64,000 nt of DNA from Pascua guehoae (GCA_001600415.1 BCJX01000003.1:1435596-1499595); one strand, 5' to 3'; shown: positions 46,046 to 57,062, numbered from the stretch's first letter. Program-made: numbers and translations. Notes: generated by a model not told the origin, from the sequence alone.

Positions 46046-47129
46046 CTGTCGTAGTGCCTTGTACAGGACTTGCTTTGAAACTAGGAATGAGCTGCACCCA
46101 GAAGTAGAGCCAAGGATTGGCTGCCTCCTCCCCATTTTGACCCAGCGAGCACTATATGGTGACCCATTCAATTCGGGTACAGTACAAGGCAGCAACCGAG
46201 GTAGCTCGACGTAGAGATCCCATGTCTTGCTGTTACTGTCTGGAACGATCCTGCGGCTCAGCTTTCTGCCAGAGACGAAGTGGATTCATGTCCAAACGAA
46301 CATTCAGATACGATGGCCATTGTGACCTCCAACAATGTCTGGGGATGTCGGCTTCATAAAGTCCCGTCATGTGTGCTCGCACCCGTTGTGTCGAGTTGAC
46401 TCACTGTGTCTTTCTCCTGCGCAATGTACTGCATCCGGAGTACAAGTACCTGGTGCACGTCACAATGAATGTGCTGTGACTCCTGGGAGTGGCAACAAGT
46501 ATACAAGAGGCACACTGTAGGTGCTTTCTGCATGTCTCGGCTGCCTCTTCTGCCCCATAGACATCCCCCATGTATGGTTCTAGCCCTGCAACCTGTGAGA
46601 CCTGCGCTAGGGCCTGTAGGCGGGTGGACAACCGACTCACAACGACGTGGTTGAGGCTTGTCGCCATGATGTCGTACGATACCTCGCCCGTATTGGTCCA
46701 CAGCCGGGCGCGATTTGAACATTGTCAACCAACGCATGGGGCGGGGAGTGGGGAAAGCATTGTGTGAAGTAGAGCTGAGCACGCCCCTGGCCCCTCAGCA
46801 ACGGCGACGGACATGGAGAGGTCGCAGGTTTCCTCGGTCTGTGGCCGGAGGTTGCGTTACCCTTCTTGCGGGGGGATGGCGGCGGTCACTTTATCGGTCC
46901 GTGACCCGGTTTGCATGCGGCCGAGGTTGACGACCTCGGCGTGTTGCCGGGTTGACCGGGGCACGACAAGGAAATACGAGTGGACTTGTGTATACACCGG
47001 TCATACTTGTTGTTGTTTTGCAAGCGGAACTGGAATCAGCGGCAGCGGCCGCCGTGCCACCCCTGTCGCGGCAAGTGCCAAGTGCAAGAGATGAGCGTGG
47101 TGCTCGGTAGCGGGTGGCGAGTGAGCTCG

Positions 47130-47226
47130 AACCGCCTTGCGTGCTCGCTCGACAACCCGCCTTGCATGCCCCGTAGCTCGAGAATCCGCCTTGCATGCTA
47201 GATCGAGCATCCGCCTTGCAAGCTCC
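47130..47226. repeat. ~30-bp tandem repeat, CCGCCTTGCATGC core
   Basis: Four copies of (A/T)CCGCCTTGC(A/G)(T/A)GC separated by about 16-20 bp of diverged GCTCGA-containing sequence. Confidence 0.75.
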
Positions 47227-48047
47227 ATGTGATGGAATCGTGGCAACCGTACCGGCAGAGCTAGACGAACGATCAAGCTTGGCCATGTCACAACTGCAAT
47301 GTGGGAGGCGCTAGGCAGGCAGGGCGTCAGTCCGTCAGTGTCTGTCACCAGGTCAATGTGTGCCAGGGGTATGGCCAGTATGGCACAGCATTAGCCTCTG
47401 AATGTTAGGACTCTGCATGCAAAGCGCATGTATGTGATGGCACTAATACCCAAGCGGACGGTGTTGCACACTGCGGTCGGCGTGCGTTGGACATGTTTGG
47501 ATGTGGAAGTGTTTGTCATGAATAATGAAACAAGTGGCCATGTAGCCACACGGCCAAGACACCCAGGCGCAACTGTACCATGGCTGTGCCTAGCCAGTCA
47601 CATGTTGGATGGAATAAAACGCCTCTCAGTGGACGAAATCCGTCTGCCACACTCGGCGTTTTGCTCCCACCCCCCACCCCGGGTCGCATCGGAGGCATTC
47701 GGCTCTGCCCAGGGCGACGAATCCAGAGCGCCAGATTCAATCCCACCAAGCAACCCCTCCTGGCTGGCTCACTACAGCCACTGTGGACCCGCCCTGCCTG
47801 CCTGCCTGCCTGCCTGCCCGCCTGCAGCTCTCTACCAGCCCTACCTCCTGCCTGGCTCCGCTCTCGCAGCCCAGCCAATTCCATCCACACCCAATCCAAC
47901 TCCTGCCCTACCTCGTCGGCCTCGCCTGCTCGCCTCGCCTCGCTCGTCGTCGCTGTCTGCTGTCGCTCGTCCTCCATCTCTCGCCGTCTCACCGCTCCCC
48001 CCGCTCCCCCCCCCCCCCCCCCCCCCCCTCCTCCCTCGAGCCCCAAA

Positions 48048-49742
48048 ATGGCCCTCACCCGCATCAACCTCGCGCCGACTGCGCGCACGCTCGCCTCGGG
48101 CGTGCCCGCCGCGCGCATTGCGTTCAACCTGCCCCCGGCCCCGGACGCCCACCACGGTGCGCACGCCCACGGCCCGCGGAGCGACCTCCCGGCCACGTTT
48201 GCCCGCAACCGTGTTAACGGTGGGTGTTGGAGAGGCGGGGGGAGACGGGGAGACGAGGGGGGAGGGGGAGAGAAGAAGGGGAGGTGAGAGGGGGACGGCG
48301 GAGGGAGGCATCGCGACGAGTTGAGGGTTGGAGGTGGGGCTTGTGTCGGTCTCGTCTCTTGGGACCGACTACAGCTTCTGTGCGACTCGTCCACAGCCGC
48401 TTCTCTGTCCGAGCTGTGTCGCCGTGCGAGGTGTACCGAGGCATCGCGGCTGGGTTGGGTGGTTCGGGTCGGGTCAAATGTCTCGTCTCCCACTGGCGAG
48501 ATGGCTTCGGCTCCAACCCAACTCGAACCCAGCCTTGGTCTCTCGTCCTCCTCCGTCCACCCTTGTCCCTCGTACACTCTCGATGCCGAGCTGCCGCTCT
48601 GCTCTGCAAGCGCAGCCGACACCCTCAAACCCCCTCCCCGCACCCCCCCNNNNNNNNNNNNNNNNNNNNNNNNNNNNNNNNNNNNNNNNNNNNNNNNNNN
48701 NCCCCCCCCCTCCCTACACCAAACCACAAACTAACCCGCAGCGGCCCCAACAGGCATCTTTGGCGCGCGCCGCATGCACACGTCGTCGCGCTCGCTCGCC
48801 CCCCGCTACGCGACCGGCGTCCCCAACACGACGGCGTACCAGACGAGCAACGAGGGCATGAACAAGACCATTTCGTACTTTATGGTCGGCACCATGGGCG
48901 CGCTCGCGGCCTCTGGCGCAAAGTCGACTGTGACCGACATTCTTTCCAACATGGCCGCCTCGGCCGACGTCCTTGCGCTCGCCAAGGTTGAGGTCGAGAT
49001 GGGCGCCATTCCCGAGGGTGAGTCGAGCTGCGCCGGAGCGCGGAGCGCGGAGGCTGCAGCATGCGAGCGCGTGGGTGCGAGGGTCGAGATTGCGATTGCG
49101 ATTGCAATTGCAATTGTCATTTGGTTGGAGTGGACGAGGCGTTCGAGGTTGCTGTGCAGCAACTACGCTCCAAGCTGCATTGCTCTTGCCTGCACTAGAG
49201 CTGTGCTACCCGCGCCGCACTCGTCTCTCCTGACTGGCATCATGACACTCGACCCGCCAAGCCCTCGCCCTCAATCCCCAACTTGATTCCCAACTAACAC
49301 CCCAGGCAAGAACCTCATTGTCAAGTGGCGTGGAAAGCCCGTCTTCATCCGCCACCGCACCCCCGACGAGATCGAGGAGGCCCGCTCGGTCGACGTCAAG
49401 TCGCTCCGTGACCCCGAGACCGACGAGCAGCGCACCATCCGCCCCGAGTGGTGAGTAGTGGTTGGTCTGGGTGCCGAGTACTTGCACCTGCACCTGTACC
49501 ACCCATTAACCCCCCCCCCCCCCACCCTCTTACTAACACCCAGGCTCGTCATGCTCGGCGTCTGCACCCACCTCGGCTGTGTGCCCATTGGCGAGGCGGG
49601 CGAGTACGGCGGCTGGTTCTGCCCCTGCCACGGCTCGCACTACGACATTTCCGGCCGTATCCGCAAGGGCCCCGCGCCCCTCAACCTCGAGGTGCCCGAG
49701 TACGCCTTCAACGACGACGAGGAGAAGATTGTCGTCGGTTAG
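48048..49742 (+). CDS. RIP1: Rieske iron-sulfur protein of complex III
   Basis: Model join(48048..48219, 48754..49017, 49306..49450, 49544..49742), 259 aa. An N-terminal mitochondrial presequence is followed by the conserved [20 protein letters not shown] transmembrane anchor region and [14 protein letters not shown] hinge. The 2Fe-2S domain contains CTHLGCVP (about 201-206) and CPCHGSHYD (about 220-223): ligands are the first Cys and the His of CTH, and the first Cys and the His of CPCH, with the remaining two Cys as the disulfide. It carries electrons from ubiquinol to cytochrome c1 in the inner mitochondrial membrane. Two acceptors for exon 2 are possible: CAG at 48741 (adds Ala-Ala-Pro-Thr) or CAG at 48753. 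I chose the second because the first lies only 4 nt after the CTAAC branch motif. Intron 1 contains a 52-N gap. Confidence 0.93.
48650..48701. other. Assembly gap (52 N) inside poly-C
   Basis: Fifty-two N flanked by 7 C on the left and 9 C on the right, inside Rip1 intron 1, so the true sequence is probably one long C tract. Confidence 0.98.
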
Positions 49743-50761
49743 ATGTGGTGCTGCTTTTTTTCGAGACCTCTTTCTCTCCAGGATGCACCCCCCAATCAAA
49801 TATGCCGATTTCGGCTGGCTGTGGCCTGCATGCTCGTTGCCACATCCACTTGTTCGGGCGGGCCGGTCGCAACAAAAACCAAAATACAATACAATACTCC
49901 CAGTGCGCATGCATTGCACTGGAATCGGACCAGTGAGGTCGAGGTGGCCCAAAGTGGGTGGGAGCGGCTGAGGGTGCCGTGTGGGCGAAGCGGGCGATCG
50001 TGGGCGACAATGAGAGACAGGGGGGCGATAGGGGGGGAGGGGCGATAGCTAGCAATAGCAGGCGACAGTGAGCGAGAGTCGGTGACAGTGGACAAGGGAG
50101 TTGCGATTGCGACGACTAGGCAGTCTGCAGTATCCAGCAGACCAACTCAGTGGGGCAGAAGACATGGCTCTGGTTCGAGATTGGCTCAAACACCTCGATA
50201 CCGGCTGAAACCTACGCCATCGCTCGCGACACTCCCACTCAGATGCCACATGTCAGAACTCATGGTGATACAGGTGCATCGCCGACATGCGCTGCGGTCT
50301 ATCTGCGTGGGCGAGCTGGGCCGAGCTCGCATGCACCGTAGGGGCGCGCTCGCCTTGATCTACGTTTACGCGAGGCCTCTCTCTGTCGTCTATGCCCTCT
50401 CGTTCTGTCCCCTCTTCCTCTGTCCGCTCTGTCCCTCTCCCTCTGTCCCCCGTTCGTCCCCTCGTCTCCCTGGTCGTCTCCCCCATCTCATCGACGGTCC
50501 GACGTCGCGCCTCCTATGCCTTTGGTCCCCTGCCGCCCGGGATGAGCTGGGTCGTTAGTATTCCTCGCTGGAACCCATCCATTGGGCATCGCCGCCGCCG
50601 TCGAGCGTGTCTTGCTCCCTCTTCATACTGCCTCCATGCTCCCTGCGTCCGCCGTCCAAGCTCCCTCCGTCCTCCCTCCGTTCTACCTCCGTCCTCCCTC
50701 CATCCTTCCTCCACCCGCTCCTCCCCTACCCCCCAGGCCCATCTCCATCTCACGCTCCCCC
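49743..50761. other. Convergent spacer RIP1 / LSM5
   Basis: 1 kb between two 3' ends. It contains CT-rich stretches (50380-50480 and 50630-50760) and no recognisable gene. Confidence 0.45.
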
Positions 50762-51880
50762 TTAACGCACCATGGCGATATTGTTGCCGTTGACGAGCGT
50801 CTGCCCCAGGTCCGTCTCGACAATCCCCGCAGGCGTCACTTCGCTGCTGGTTAGTACATACGTTTGGCCCGGGTGTGTTCGAGGAGGTTCAAGTGAGACC
50901 CGGGAGGGAAGCCGTTGGAGAGGGGTACGTACTACTCCTTGACGTCCTTGAGGACCATGTCTGGGTTGTTAGCTCAATTGAACATGAAGCCCCGAGGCGG
51001 CAGGCGGTGTGCGCGTCCGCAGGAGCTCAGGCTGGAGGGAGGGCGGGGATATGGACACGGTAACACCAAAAGGTCACGCGCAGACGGCACGCGCGACACG
51101 GCGCCAAGGGCATGGTGTATGCTATGCCGGGCAGTAGCCGCAGTGTCCAGCATCCAGTAGCCAAGCAGCAAGCAGCAAGTAGCCCGCAGCCAACAAGCCT
51201 AAGCCAAGCCAAGGATCCAGAGCCAGCACCCAGTAGCCAAGAAGCGACAAGCCAGACAAACGACCCCCCCACACACACTATGCCGAGCAACGCGCTCGAC
51301 GCGGCCGGAACGCGCACACCGACACGAGACGGGAAATGACAGCCATGGCGGCACAGGCGCGGGTCCAGCAGGTCCAGTGGATCCAGTGAGTCCAGCAGGT
51401 CCCCAGCGGGTCCAGCAGGTCCAGTGGGTCGAGCGAACTCTGGTGTGGTCGTGGTGGCCATGGGCGCGATGAGACATGACACCGACACCGACACCGACCC
51501 GACGGCACCCACACCGACACCAACACGACAGTACCGATACGGCGAGACGGTGGTACAACACAATGGTACAGTCGCCATCCCACCAGGTGGAGGGGAGAAC
51601 GAGTACCATCTCCAGCTGCACTTCCAGCACCAGCACCGGCGCCAGCTCCAATTACACCAGAACCAACCCCTCCCAACACCCCCTTTGCCCCCTTGACTCC
51701 GAGTCCCAACCACCTAGCCCCCGCCCTCGTCCTCGCCCAACCTCCAAACCAATACTCACTAACATAGTCGTCAAAGCCCATGAGCGTGCCGGTAAACTCG
51801 CGCTCGTTCTTCATGACGACCCAGATGGGCGAGCCGATACACCGGTCCACGAGCTCGAGGGGGAGGATTGTTGATGCCAT
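50762..51880 (-). CDS. LSM5: U6 snRNA-associated Sm-like protein LSm5
   Basis: Model complement(join(50762..50846, 50933..50960, 51760..51880)), 77 aa. It reads [70 protein letters not shown] and NIAMVR. The Sm1 motif ([16 protein letters not shown]) and Sm2 motif ([10 protein letters not shown]) are clear, and LPLELVD is specific for LSm5. It joins the LSm2-8 ring on U6 snRNA (splicing) and LSm1-7 (mRNA decay). The middle exon is only 28 nt, and the intron before it is 799 nt, about ten times the coding exon that follows, filled with minisatellites. The protein is shorter than human LSm5 (91 aa) at both ends. Confidence 0.93.
51180..51520. repeat. Minisatellites in the LSM5 intron
   Basis: Units AGCCAAG/AGCAGCAAGTAG (about 51160-51250), GGTCCAGCAGGTCCAGTGG (about 51360-51430) and CACCGACACCGAC (about 51478-51530) inside the 799-nt intron. 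Confidence 0.8.
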
Positions 51881-52303
51881 CGTGCGTGTGGGTATGCGAG
51901 AGATGGGTGTAAGTGGTGAGTGTTGAGTGTTGATGTTGGTGGGTGTGACGTTTGGCCGTACTGTGCTCTTGTTGCCAGTTCCAGTGTTGGAGCGGGAGCA
52001 AATTGTTGACCTGGGGGTTGCAAAAGTCTGGCGCTCTGTGATTTCTGGCTGGCTTGGCTGGGCAGCAAGTGGCACTGGCACTGGCACACGACATCCGACA
52101 CCCGACTGCGCTGCCCGGCACAGCGTGCACCTCTTGCTATATAGCTGCTAGCTCCTGCCGATGAAGGGTACATGCATGCAATTGATCTACTGGCCGCGCC
52201 AGAACCTCCCCACGGGCAAACTACCGCCCGACGTGCCCCGAGCCTTTCGCCCCGCGCCCAACGCTACAGGCACAGCAGCACTCGCCACACGCTCGCGCAC
52301 CAC
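51881..52303. other. Spacer upstream of LSM5, 3' flank of mL57-like gene
   Basis: Promoter of LSM5 and 3' flank of the next minus-strand gene; a TGGCACTGGCACTGGCAC stutter near 52068-52088 is the only structure seen. Confidence 0.4.
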
Positions 52304-53525
52304 CTACTGCACAACGCCCAACGCCTTTGCGCTCACGCGCACCCGCTCGGCGGCCTCGCGGAGCATGGGGTCGCGGAGCTGGGGGGCCAGGAGGGGCAGA
52401 ATGTGCAGGTGGAAGGCGCGCTGGGCGGCGGGCGAGCCGAGGTGGGAAAAGACACCGCCGAGAATGGCCTCGACTGTCAGGCCCTTGATCTTGGCAAAGC
52501 CGCCTTCGCGGCCGGTCTGGGGTTAGTGTGGGGCCGGGGGGGGGGGGGGGTTAGATTGGTGCGAGAGGCGGGGGGGGCAGAGTTGGAGGATACGGATGAG
52601 GCGGAAGAGGCGGATCAAGAAAGATGAGAGATGGAGTTCCAAGAGAGTGGGGAGACGAGACGCGAGATACGTGGGAGCAGCATGTTGAGCAGATAGCAGT
52701 CGCGACTGGCCACCGCTGGCCGTGCAAGATCCCGTACTCGCTCGTCATGGTCCATGTTCGCTCCCCTACACACCGGGTCCCGCTACTCTCTTTCACTCGC
52801 TGCGGACTGCTTCCGACACTCCCACACCCACAACTCGTTGCACTCGTTGCGCTTGCAGCGCACTCGTCACTCGCTCTACTCGCAGCGCACTCGCTCCGCT
52901 CGTGCTTGCTCGACTCACCTCTGCCTGGTCCCACCGCATAACCTCTCCGACACGCCACGCCTCGCCCACCTGGCGCCCGAGGTTGTTTGCGTGGCGCAGA
53001 TTGTCGAGTTTTTCCTGGAGCTCTGCGCCGCGCAAAAAGTCTACGCCGTGCACGGCCGCGGTCGAGGGGAGCGCCGAGTGGACAAACATGGCCGTGTAGG
53101 CGGCGAGGGCGCGGCGGCCGAGGAAGGCCAGGCGGGCATTGTGGTCTACCTGCGACTGGGCGAGCTCTGCGGCCGAGTACGGCGGCGGGTGGGCGATGCG
53201 GTGGACAAAGCGGAACGACTTGTGGGTGAGCACCTGGAGCGCGAGGGCGGGGGGGAACGCGGCGTGCGCGGGGAGCGAGAGGAGGGAGGAGAGGTAGGCC
53301 GAGGCGTCGGCCGGGGTCGTTTCGGACGCGGCGGCGCGGGGAGGGGGAGGGGGCGGGCGCCTGGGTGTAGACGACGCCAGCTCGGCAGACGTATAGTTGC
53401 GCACGACTGGTTGTTAGTGGGGATGTCTGTGTCCGGGGCGGGGCATACTCACGCAGCTCGGCCCTTGGTCGCCGGGGCAGACTGCGCGCGGCGGCGAGCA
53501 CGCGCGACGAGGACGCAGCGGACAT
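52304..53525 (-). CDS. Mitochondrial ribosomal protein, RNase III fold (mL57-like)
   Basis: Model complement(join(52304..52516, 52919..53406, 53453..53525)), 257 aa. The N-terminal 60 residues are Arg/Ala/Ser/Pro-rich, a mitochondrial presequence. The core LALQVLTHKSFRFVHR, DHNARLAFLGRRALAAYTAM and the C-terminal EGGFAKIKGLTVEAILGGVF, HLHILPLLAPQLRD show the RNase III helical fold. The acidic catalytic signature (ERLEFLGD) is replaced by ARLAFLGRR, so it should be catalytically dead, as in mitoribosomal large-subunit proteins mL57 (yeast Mrpl15) and mL44 (Mrpl3). Length (Mrpl15 is about 250 aa) and the HNARLAFLGRR form favour mL57. The 402-nt second intron includes a C13 tract (sense strand) upstream of its branch site. 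Confidence 0.75.
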
Positions 53526-54170
53526 GGTCGCGTGGGGTGTGTAGGGGTGGGTTCCGACGAGCTCCTCAAGGGAGTAGTGTGGGTTTTAGGGGAAAACGTG
53601 TACCGTCTGCCGTGGGTGTCTGCGTGTTCGGGGCCGTCGTGACTACCGTCGTCGTCGTCACTGCCGTTGATGCCGTTGCCGTTGCTGGGGTCTACGGTGG
53701 GTATGAGCTCGAAGTCGACTTTAGAAATCAAAGCCGGCCGAGGGAGGATGGGCGGTATAATCCGGAGTTTTTCATGGTGGCGGGCGACTTTGTGGGTTAC
53801 GTAAGACATGTACCCTGGTGATCGTCCATCGCGACTGCCTTTGCCGGCTAGCCTGGCTCATGGAGCCTGATGTAGAAGTGGACCACTCTCCCATGCTTCA
53901 CCATATTAATACATCCATTGACAGAACCGACTTCTACATGGACGCTCGCTCAAACCTATTCGCTGGCGATTCTCCACTCTTCCCGTCTGCGGCGCCTCTG
54001 GTCGCTGTGGCACAATCGTGTCGGGAATGCCCTCGTGCACGCTGAAACGCCCGGCTCACCATCAAGATACTCATCTCCGCTCGCCCACACCTCTCCTACA
54101 TAGCCGTTCACACTCCTCGCTCGCACACTCATCTCGTTGCCTAATCACCATCAACGCGCTCACGCCCCGC
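53526..54170. other. Spacer with one coding-like minus frame
   Basis: A minus-strand frame from 53809 runs about 75 codons with a plausible composition (MSYVTHKVARHHEKLRIIPP, then an acidic DDDDG patch) before running into the mL57-like start region in another frame. I cannot find its partner exons. The rest shows nothing. Confidence 0.3.
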
Positions 54171-55370
54171 TCAATCCAGATCATCATCGCCGCCAAACTT
54201 GACATACTCCTTGTCCGGCTCATCCTTCCATTAGCCCAGCCCCTGCCCAGGCCCACACCATTCAACACACTCACAGACCACACAAACTCCCAATCGGGAA
54301 AGGCGCACGCCATGCGCGGGGAATGTGTGGCGAAAAACGTGAGAAAGTTGGGCACGACGTCGCGCTGGTCGGCATCGGCGTCGGGCCAGAATGCGCCCAC
54401 GTAGGCTCCGCGCGCGCGCATGCGTTTGCGGAGCAGCGTCGTCTCCTCGAGGATGAGGGTGCGGGCGAGGTCGGGCGCGTGTTGTGTATCGGACGCGGCG
54501 AGGTTTTGGGCCGCGTGCATGTACTGCTCGCCGCTGGACCAGAACATGCACGGGACGGTCGGGCTGGGTGTCAGTGGGGGCCGAGGTGGGGTGGAGTTTG
54601 GGTGAGTTGCACGCGACGTTCCGTTATCCTTGTCCTTGAGCGCAATGTCCCAGACACTCGGTCCGCGGCCATCTTGGTCGTACCCGCCTTCGATCTGGTA
54701 GGCCGCCGTCGCAAATAATCTGAGAAAGCCCTCGGGAAGTGCGCCCCGGTGGCTCTGGTTCGATTTGACCGTCATTGTGGTCTCTAAGGTGTCTGAGGAG
54801 GACGAGCTACGCCCCCGGTGGGAACTAGGAAGAACCCGAACACATAGCGCCAGCGCACAAACACCCCGACTGACACGGCACTCACATCACCCCAATGCCA
54901 TAATACACGCGCAGTTTGAGCAGCTCCTCATCCGAAAAGCACCCCATCGACTCGCCCCACTCTCCCTGTAGGACGCTGAGGAAGAACTCCGAGTCGGACC
55001 CCACATACTCCCCCGTACCGAGCGCGTACACTGTCCCCGAGCGGTGCTCGTACGGCGCGTCGATCTGGCGCCGCAGTGCAAGCACGCCAAGCAGCGACGC
55101 GAGCTGCGCGTGCTCGTCGCGGGACAGGGCGTCGATTTCGGGGAACCGCGATGGTTTCGCCCCGGGCGCACGCTTGGACCACATGGGGAAATCCTCGTTG
55201 AGTCTGTATGCCAGGTCTTTGGCGTAGCCCTCGTCGAAGCGGGGACGGCGGCGCGAGGCGGCCGCGGCTGTGCCGCGCTTGTTGGCGAGCGAGGCTTCGT
55301 AGGCTGAGTATGCCTTGTCGCGGGCGGCGGTGGTGCGTGAGGACGGAGAGGACGGGGTTGGGGTGGGCAT
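54171..55370 (-). CDS. Unrecognised protein with a GH1 relic in its first intron
   Basis: Model complement(join(54171..54224, 54275..54563, 54886..55370)), 275 aa, phases consistent. I do not recognise the family. The N-terminus is Ser/Thr/Pro-rich, then a basic helical region (KAYSAYEASLANKRGTAAAA). An ordered domain follows: FDEGYAKDLAYRLNEDFPMW, ALSRDEHAQLASLLGVLALR, TGEYVGSDSEFFLSVLQGEW. Splicing joins VYYGIGV to IPTVPCMFWSSGEQYMHAAQ. Then come TLILEETTLLRKRMRARGAY, FLTFFATHSPRMACAFPDWE and the acidic end KFGGDDDLD. The even mix of hydrophobic and polar residues and clean exon phases argue for a real gene. No signal peptide or membrane helix is seen. The 322-nt first intron contains the GH1 fragment described separately. 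Confidence 0.6.
54617..54775 (-). pseudogene. Glycoside hydrolase family 1 N-terminal fragment
   Basis: Fifty-three open codons start with ATG: ALPEGFLRLFATAAYQIEGG then YDQDGRGPSVWDIALKD. This is the GH1 beta-glucosidase N-terminal signature (LPxxFxWGFATAxYQIEG...DGRGPSIWD). The usual Trp-Gly before FATA is replaced by Arg-Leu. The rest of the roughly 470-residue barrel, including both catalytic Glu motifs, is absent. It lies wholly within the first intron of the 54171-55370 gene, in the same orientation. Confidence 0.65.
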
Positions 55371-55993
55371 TGCGGTGGATTGTGGGTGGTGGATGGTGTG
55401 GATGAGATTGTTGTGGTTGATGTGGTGGGTGATGCTCTAGAGGGAAGGTGAGAGGGAAGGTTGGTGTGAGGGAAGGAGGAAGGTGGCGTTGATGTGGAGG
55501 AAGAATAACGGGGTGTGCACTAGTCAAAAAGGTTTTAATCCTACAAATAGTCTAGTCACCCCACAGATCAGAGCCTGAATCCCGTGTGTCTCCCTTTGCA
55601 TGCTTCTGACAACGAGGGCGCAGGGCACAGCGTACAGACCAAAGGTGAGTCCAAGGTGGAGCGTTGCGGGGTGTCGTGGCATGTGGCAACAACGTGTAAA
55701 GGGCGTGTGGCGTGGCGCACAAAGGCGCAGATCACAGTCGCCAGCTTCTGCTCGATCGTCTTGGGGTACGTGGCGGTGCCTTTGTAGTCACCTAGTCACC
55801 TGAAGCACGAGTTGATACTCTGGAAGCGTCTGATCATGCAACTGTTAACAGTATCAATGTCCTTTCAGAATTTCAGAGTGTCTTACAAAGGTAGCAGATG
55901 ACAGGCGAGCGATTGACCTGTCGGCTGCGAAAGTGCTGCCACATGCCACATCAACCACCCAACTGCTGCCACACCTAGTCCACCCACACACAT

Positions 55994-56780
55994 CTATCCT
56001 TCCTCCCCCTGAACCGACACAACCAACATGTTCTTCTGGGAGCAAATATAGATAAATAGAGGGGTGTACAGCATCACAACTCGAGAAGCACTGCCCATCC
56101 CCTCGGCCGTCCAGTTTCCCGTCGAACACCGGCTGGATGCCAACTGGGCCATCACAACCATCAGACACGCCACATACTCATCCATATGCGCCATGGCCTT
56201 GCACTCTCCAGTTGAAAAAGCAAAGCTACATCGTAAGGGAGAACTCCTGCCGCGTCGACGACAACATCCTTGTGGTTATCAAGGAATTGAGTGGCAACGA
56301 CGCATGATACCGTTTCACCAACGATGTATCGACGGCAATGTCTGACCGAGACACGTGGCGGCAGGCCGGGAGATCGGTGATGTCCAGATCAGGAATGATC
56401 GCGATCCCGAGATGTTGATGGTGGAGAGAAGACATTGATATTGGGGTAGGAACAGGGGGATGCCAAAAGGCAGACTGGACGTGTACGACAGACGTAACGC
56501 GCGCTCTGGCATGTGTGTTTCTGGGACCGCAGTCTTAGCTGACCAGTCTGTGTGCGATCGCTATCCAGTTGGCTAATGGTGAGCTCGTCGATTACATCGA
56601 TTACACCCGACTCCTCTGACCTCGCAGCCCATTGTTGGAGAGGATGGTGGTAACGACCCATGATACCGCTTCACGAACGATGGAGGAGCGCGAGACGCGG
56701 TAGCCCTGGAAGCTGATGAGAGAGAGAGGGAGCGAGCGGAGCTGCGTATGGATCTCATCTCAATAAGTCTGTCCAACTTG
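55994..56780 (-). pseudogene. Possible eroded or unresolved gene with an internal repeat
   Basis: Three minus-strand segments read like protein but are not in one frame. The first is IHTQLRSLPLSLISFQGYRV then SRSSIVREAVSWVVTTILS (about 56765-56640). The second is YIVGETVSCVVATQFLDNHK (about 56330-56270). The third is MAHMDEYVACLMVVMAQLAS, later VVMLYTPLFIYICSQKN, ending TAG (56194-55994). The first two share a motif IVxExVSxVVxT, and the underlying DNA is 32/36 identical (56291-56326 and 56647-56682). No family is recognised. It could be a gene with introns I cannot place, or a decayed one. Confidence 0.25.
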
Positions 56781-57062
56781 TTTCACCTGCAATTGCAACA
56801 GCTGGGAATCGGATACCGATCCCTCTCCTTGCCGTCTCCATGCAGCTGTGTTCGCCTGCACGCCAGCCAACGTTGCCGACCAAAGCGAGGCGCCACTATC
56901 AGTCGCGGAAGAGCCGTTCGACCCACGCACATGCCATGCCGTTGGGTGCATTGTCAGCCTGGACCGATGCCCGTCCTCTCTGATCAACACATTGTCCACA
57001 TTCACGCGTTTGCCATCTTGTCCGGGAAGTCTCATATGCGGTGGACACCCAGTTCGCGCTCC

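Larger units (their letters stand above)
45455..48047. other. 2.6-kb repeat-rich spacer
   Basis: No convincing gene. It contains an 11-bp minisatellite (45685-45764), two tRNA-like segments (45918 and 46009), a CCGCCTTGCATGC-type repeat (about 47130-47226), a CCTG microsatellite (about 47797-47825) and, just upstream of the Rip1 ATG, a run of about 20 C (48008-48027). Confidence 0.5.

Noticed and set aside
47516..48727. 403-codon minus-strand frame
   Set aside because: It runs through an N gap, a poly-C leader and the Rip1 first exon in antisense, so it is not a gene.
53414..53809. 131-codon minus frame beginning MSYVTHKVARHHEK
   Set aside because: The first about 75 codons look plausible, but the frame then overlaps the start of the mL57-like gene in another frame and no exon partner is evident. 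I mention it only in the spacer entry.
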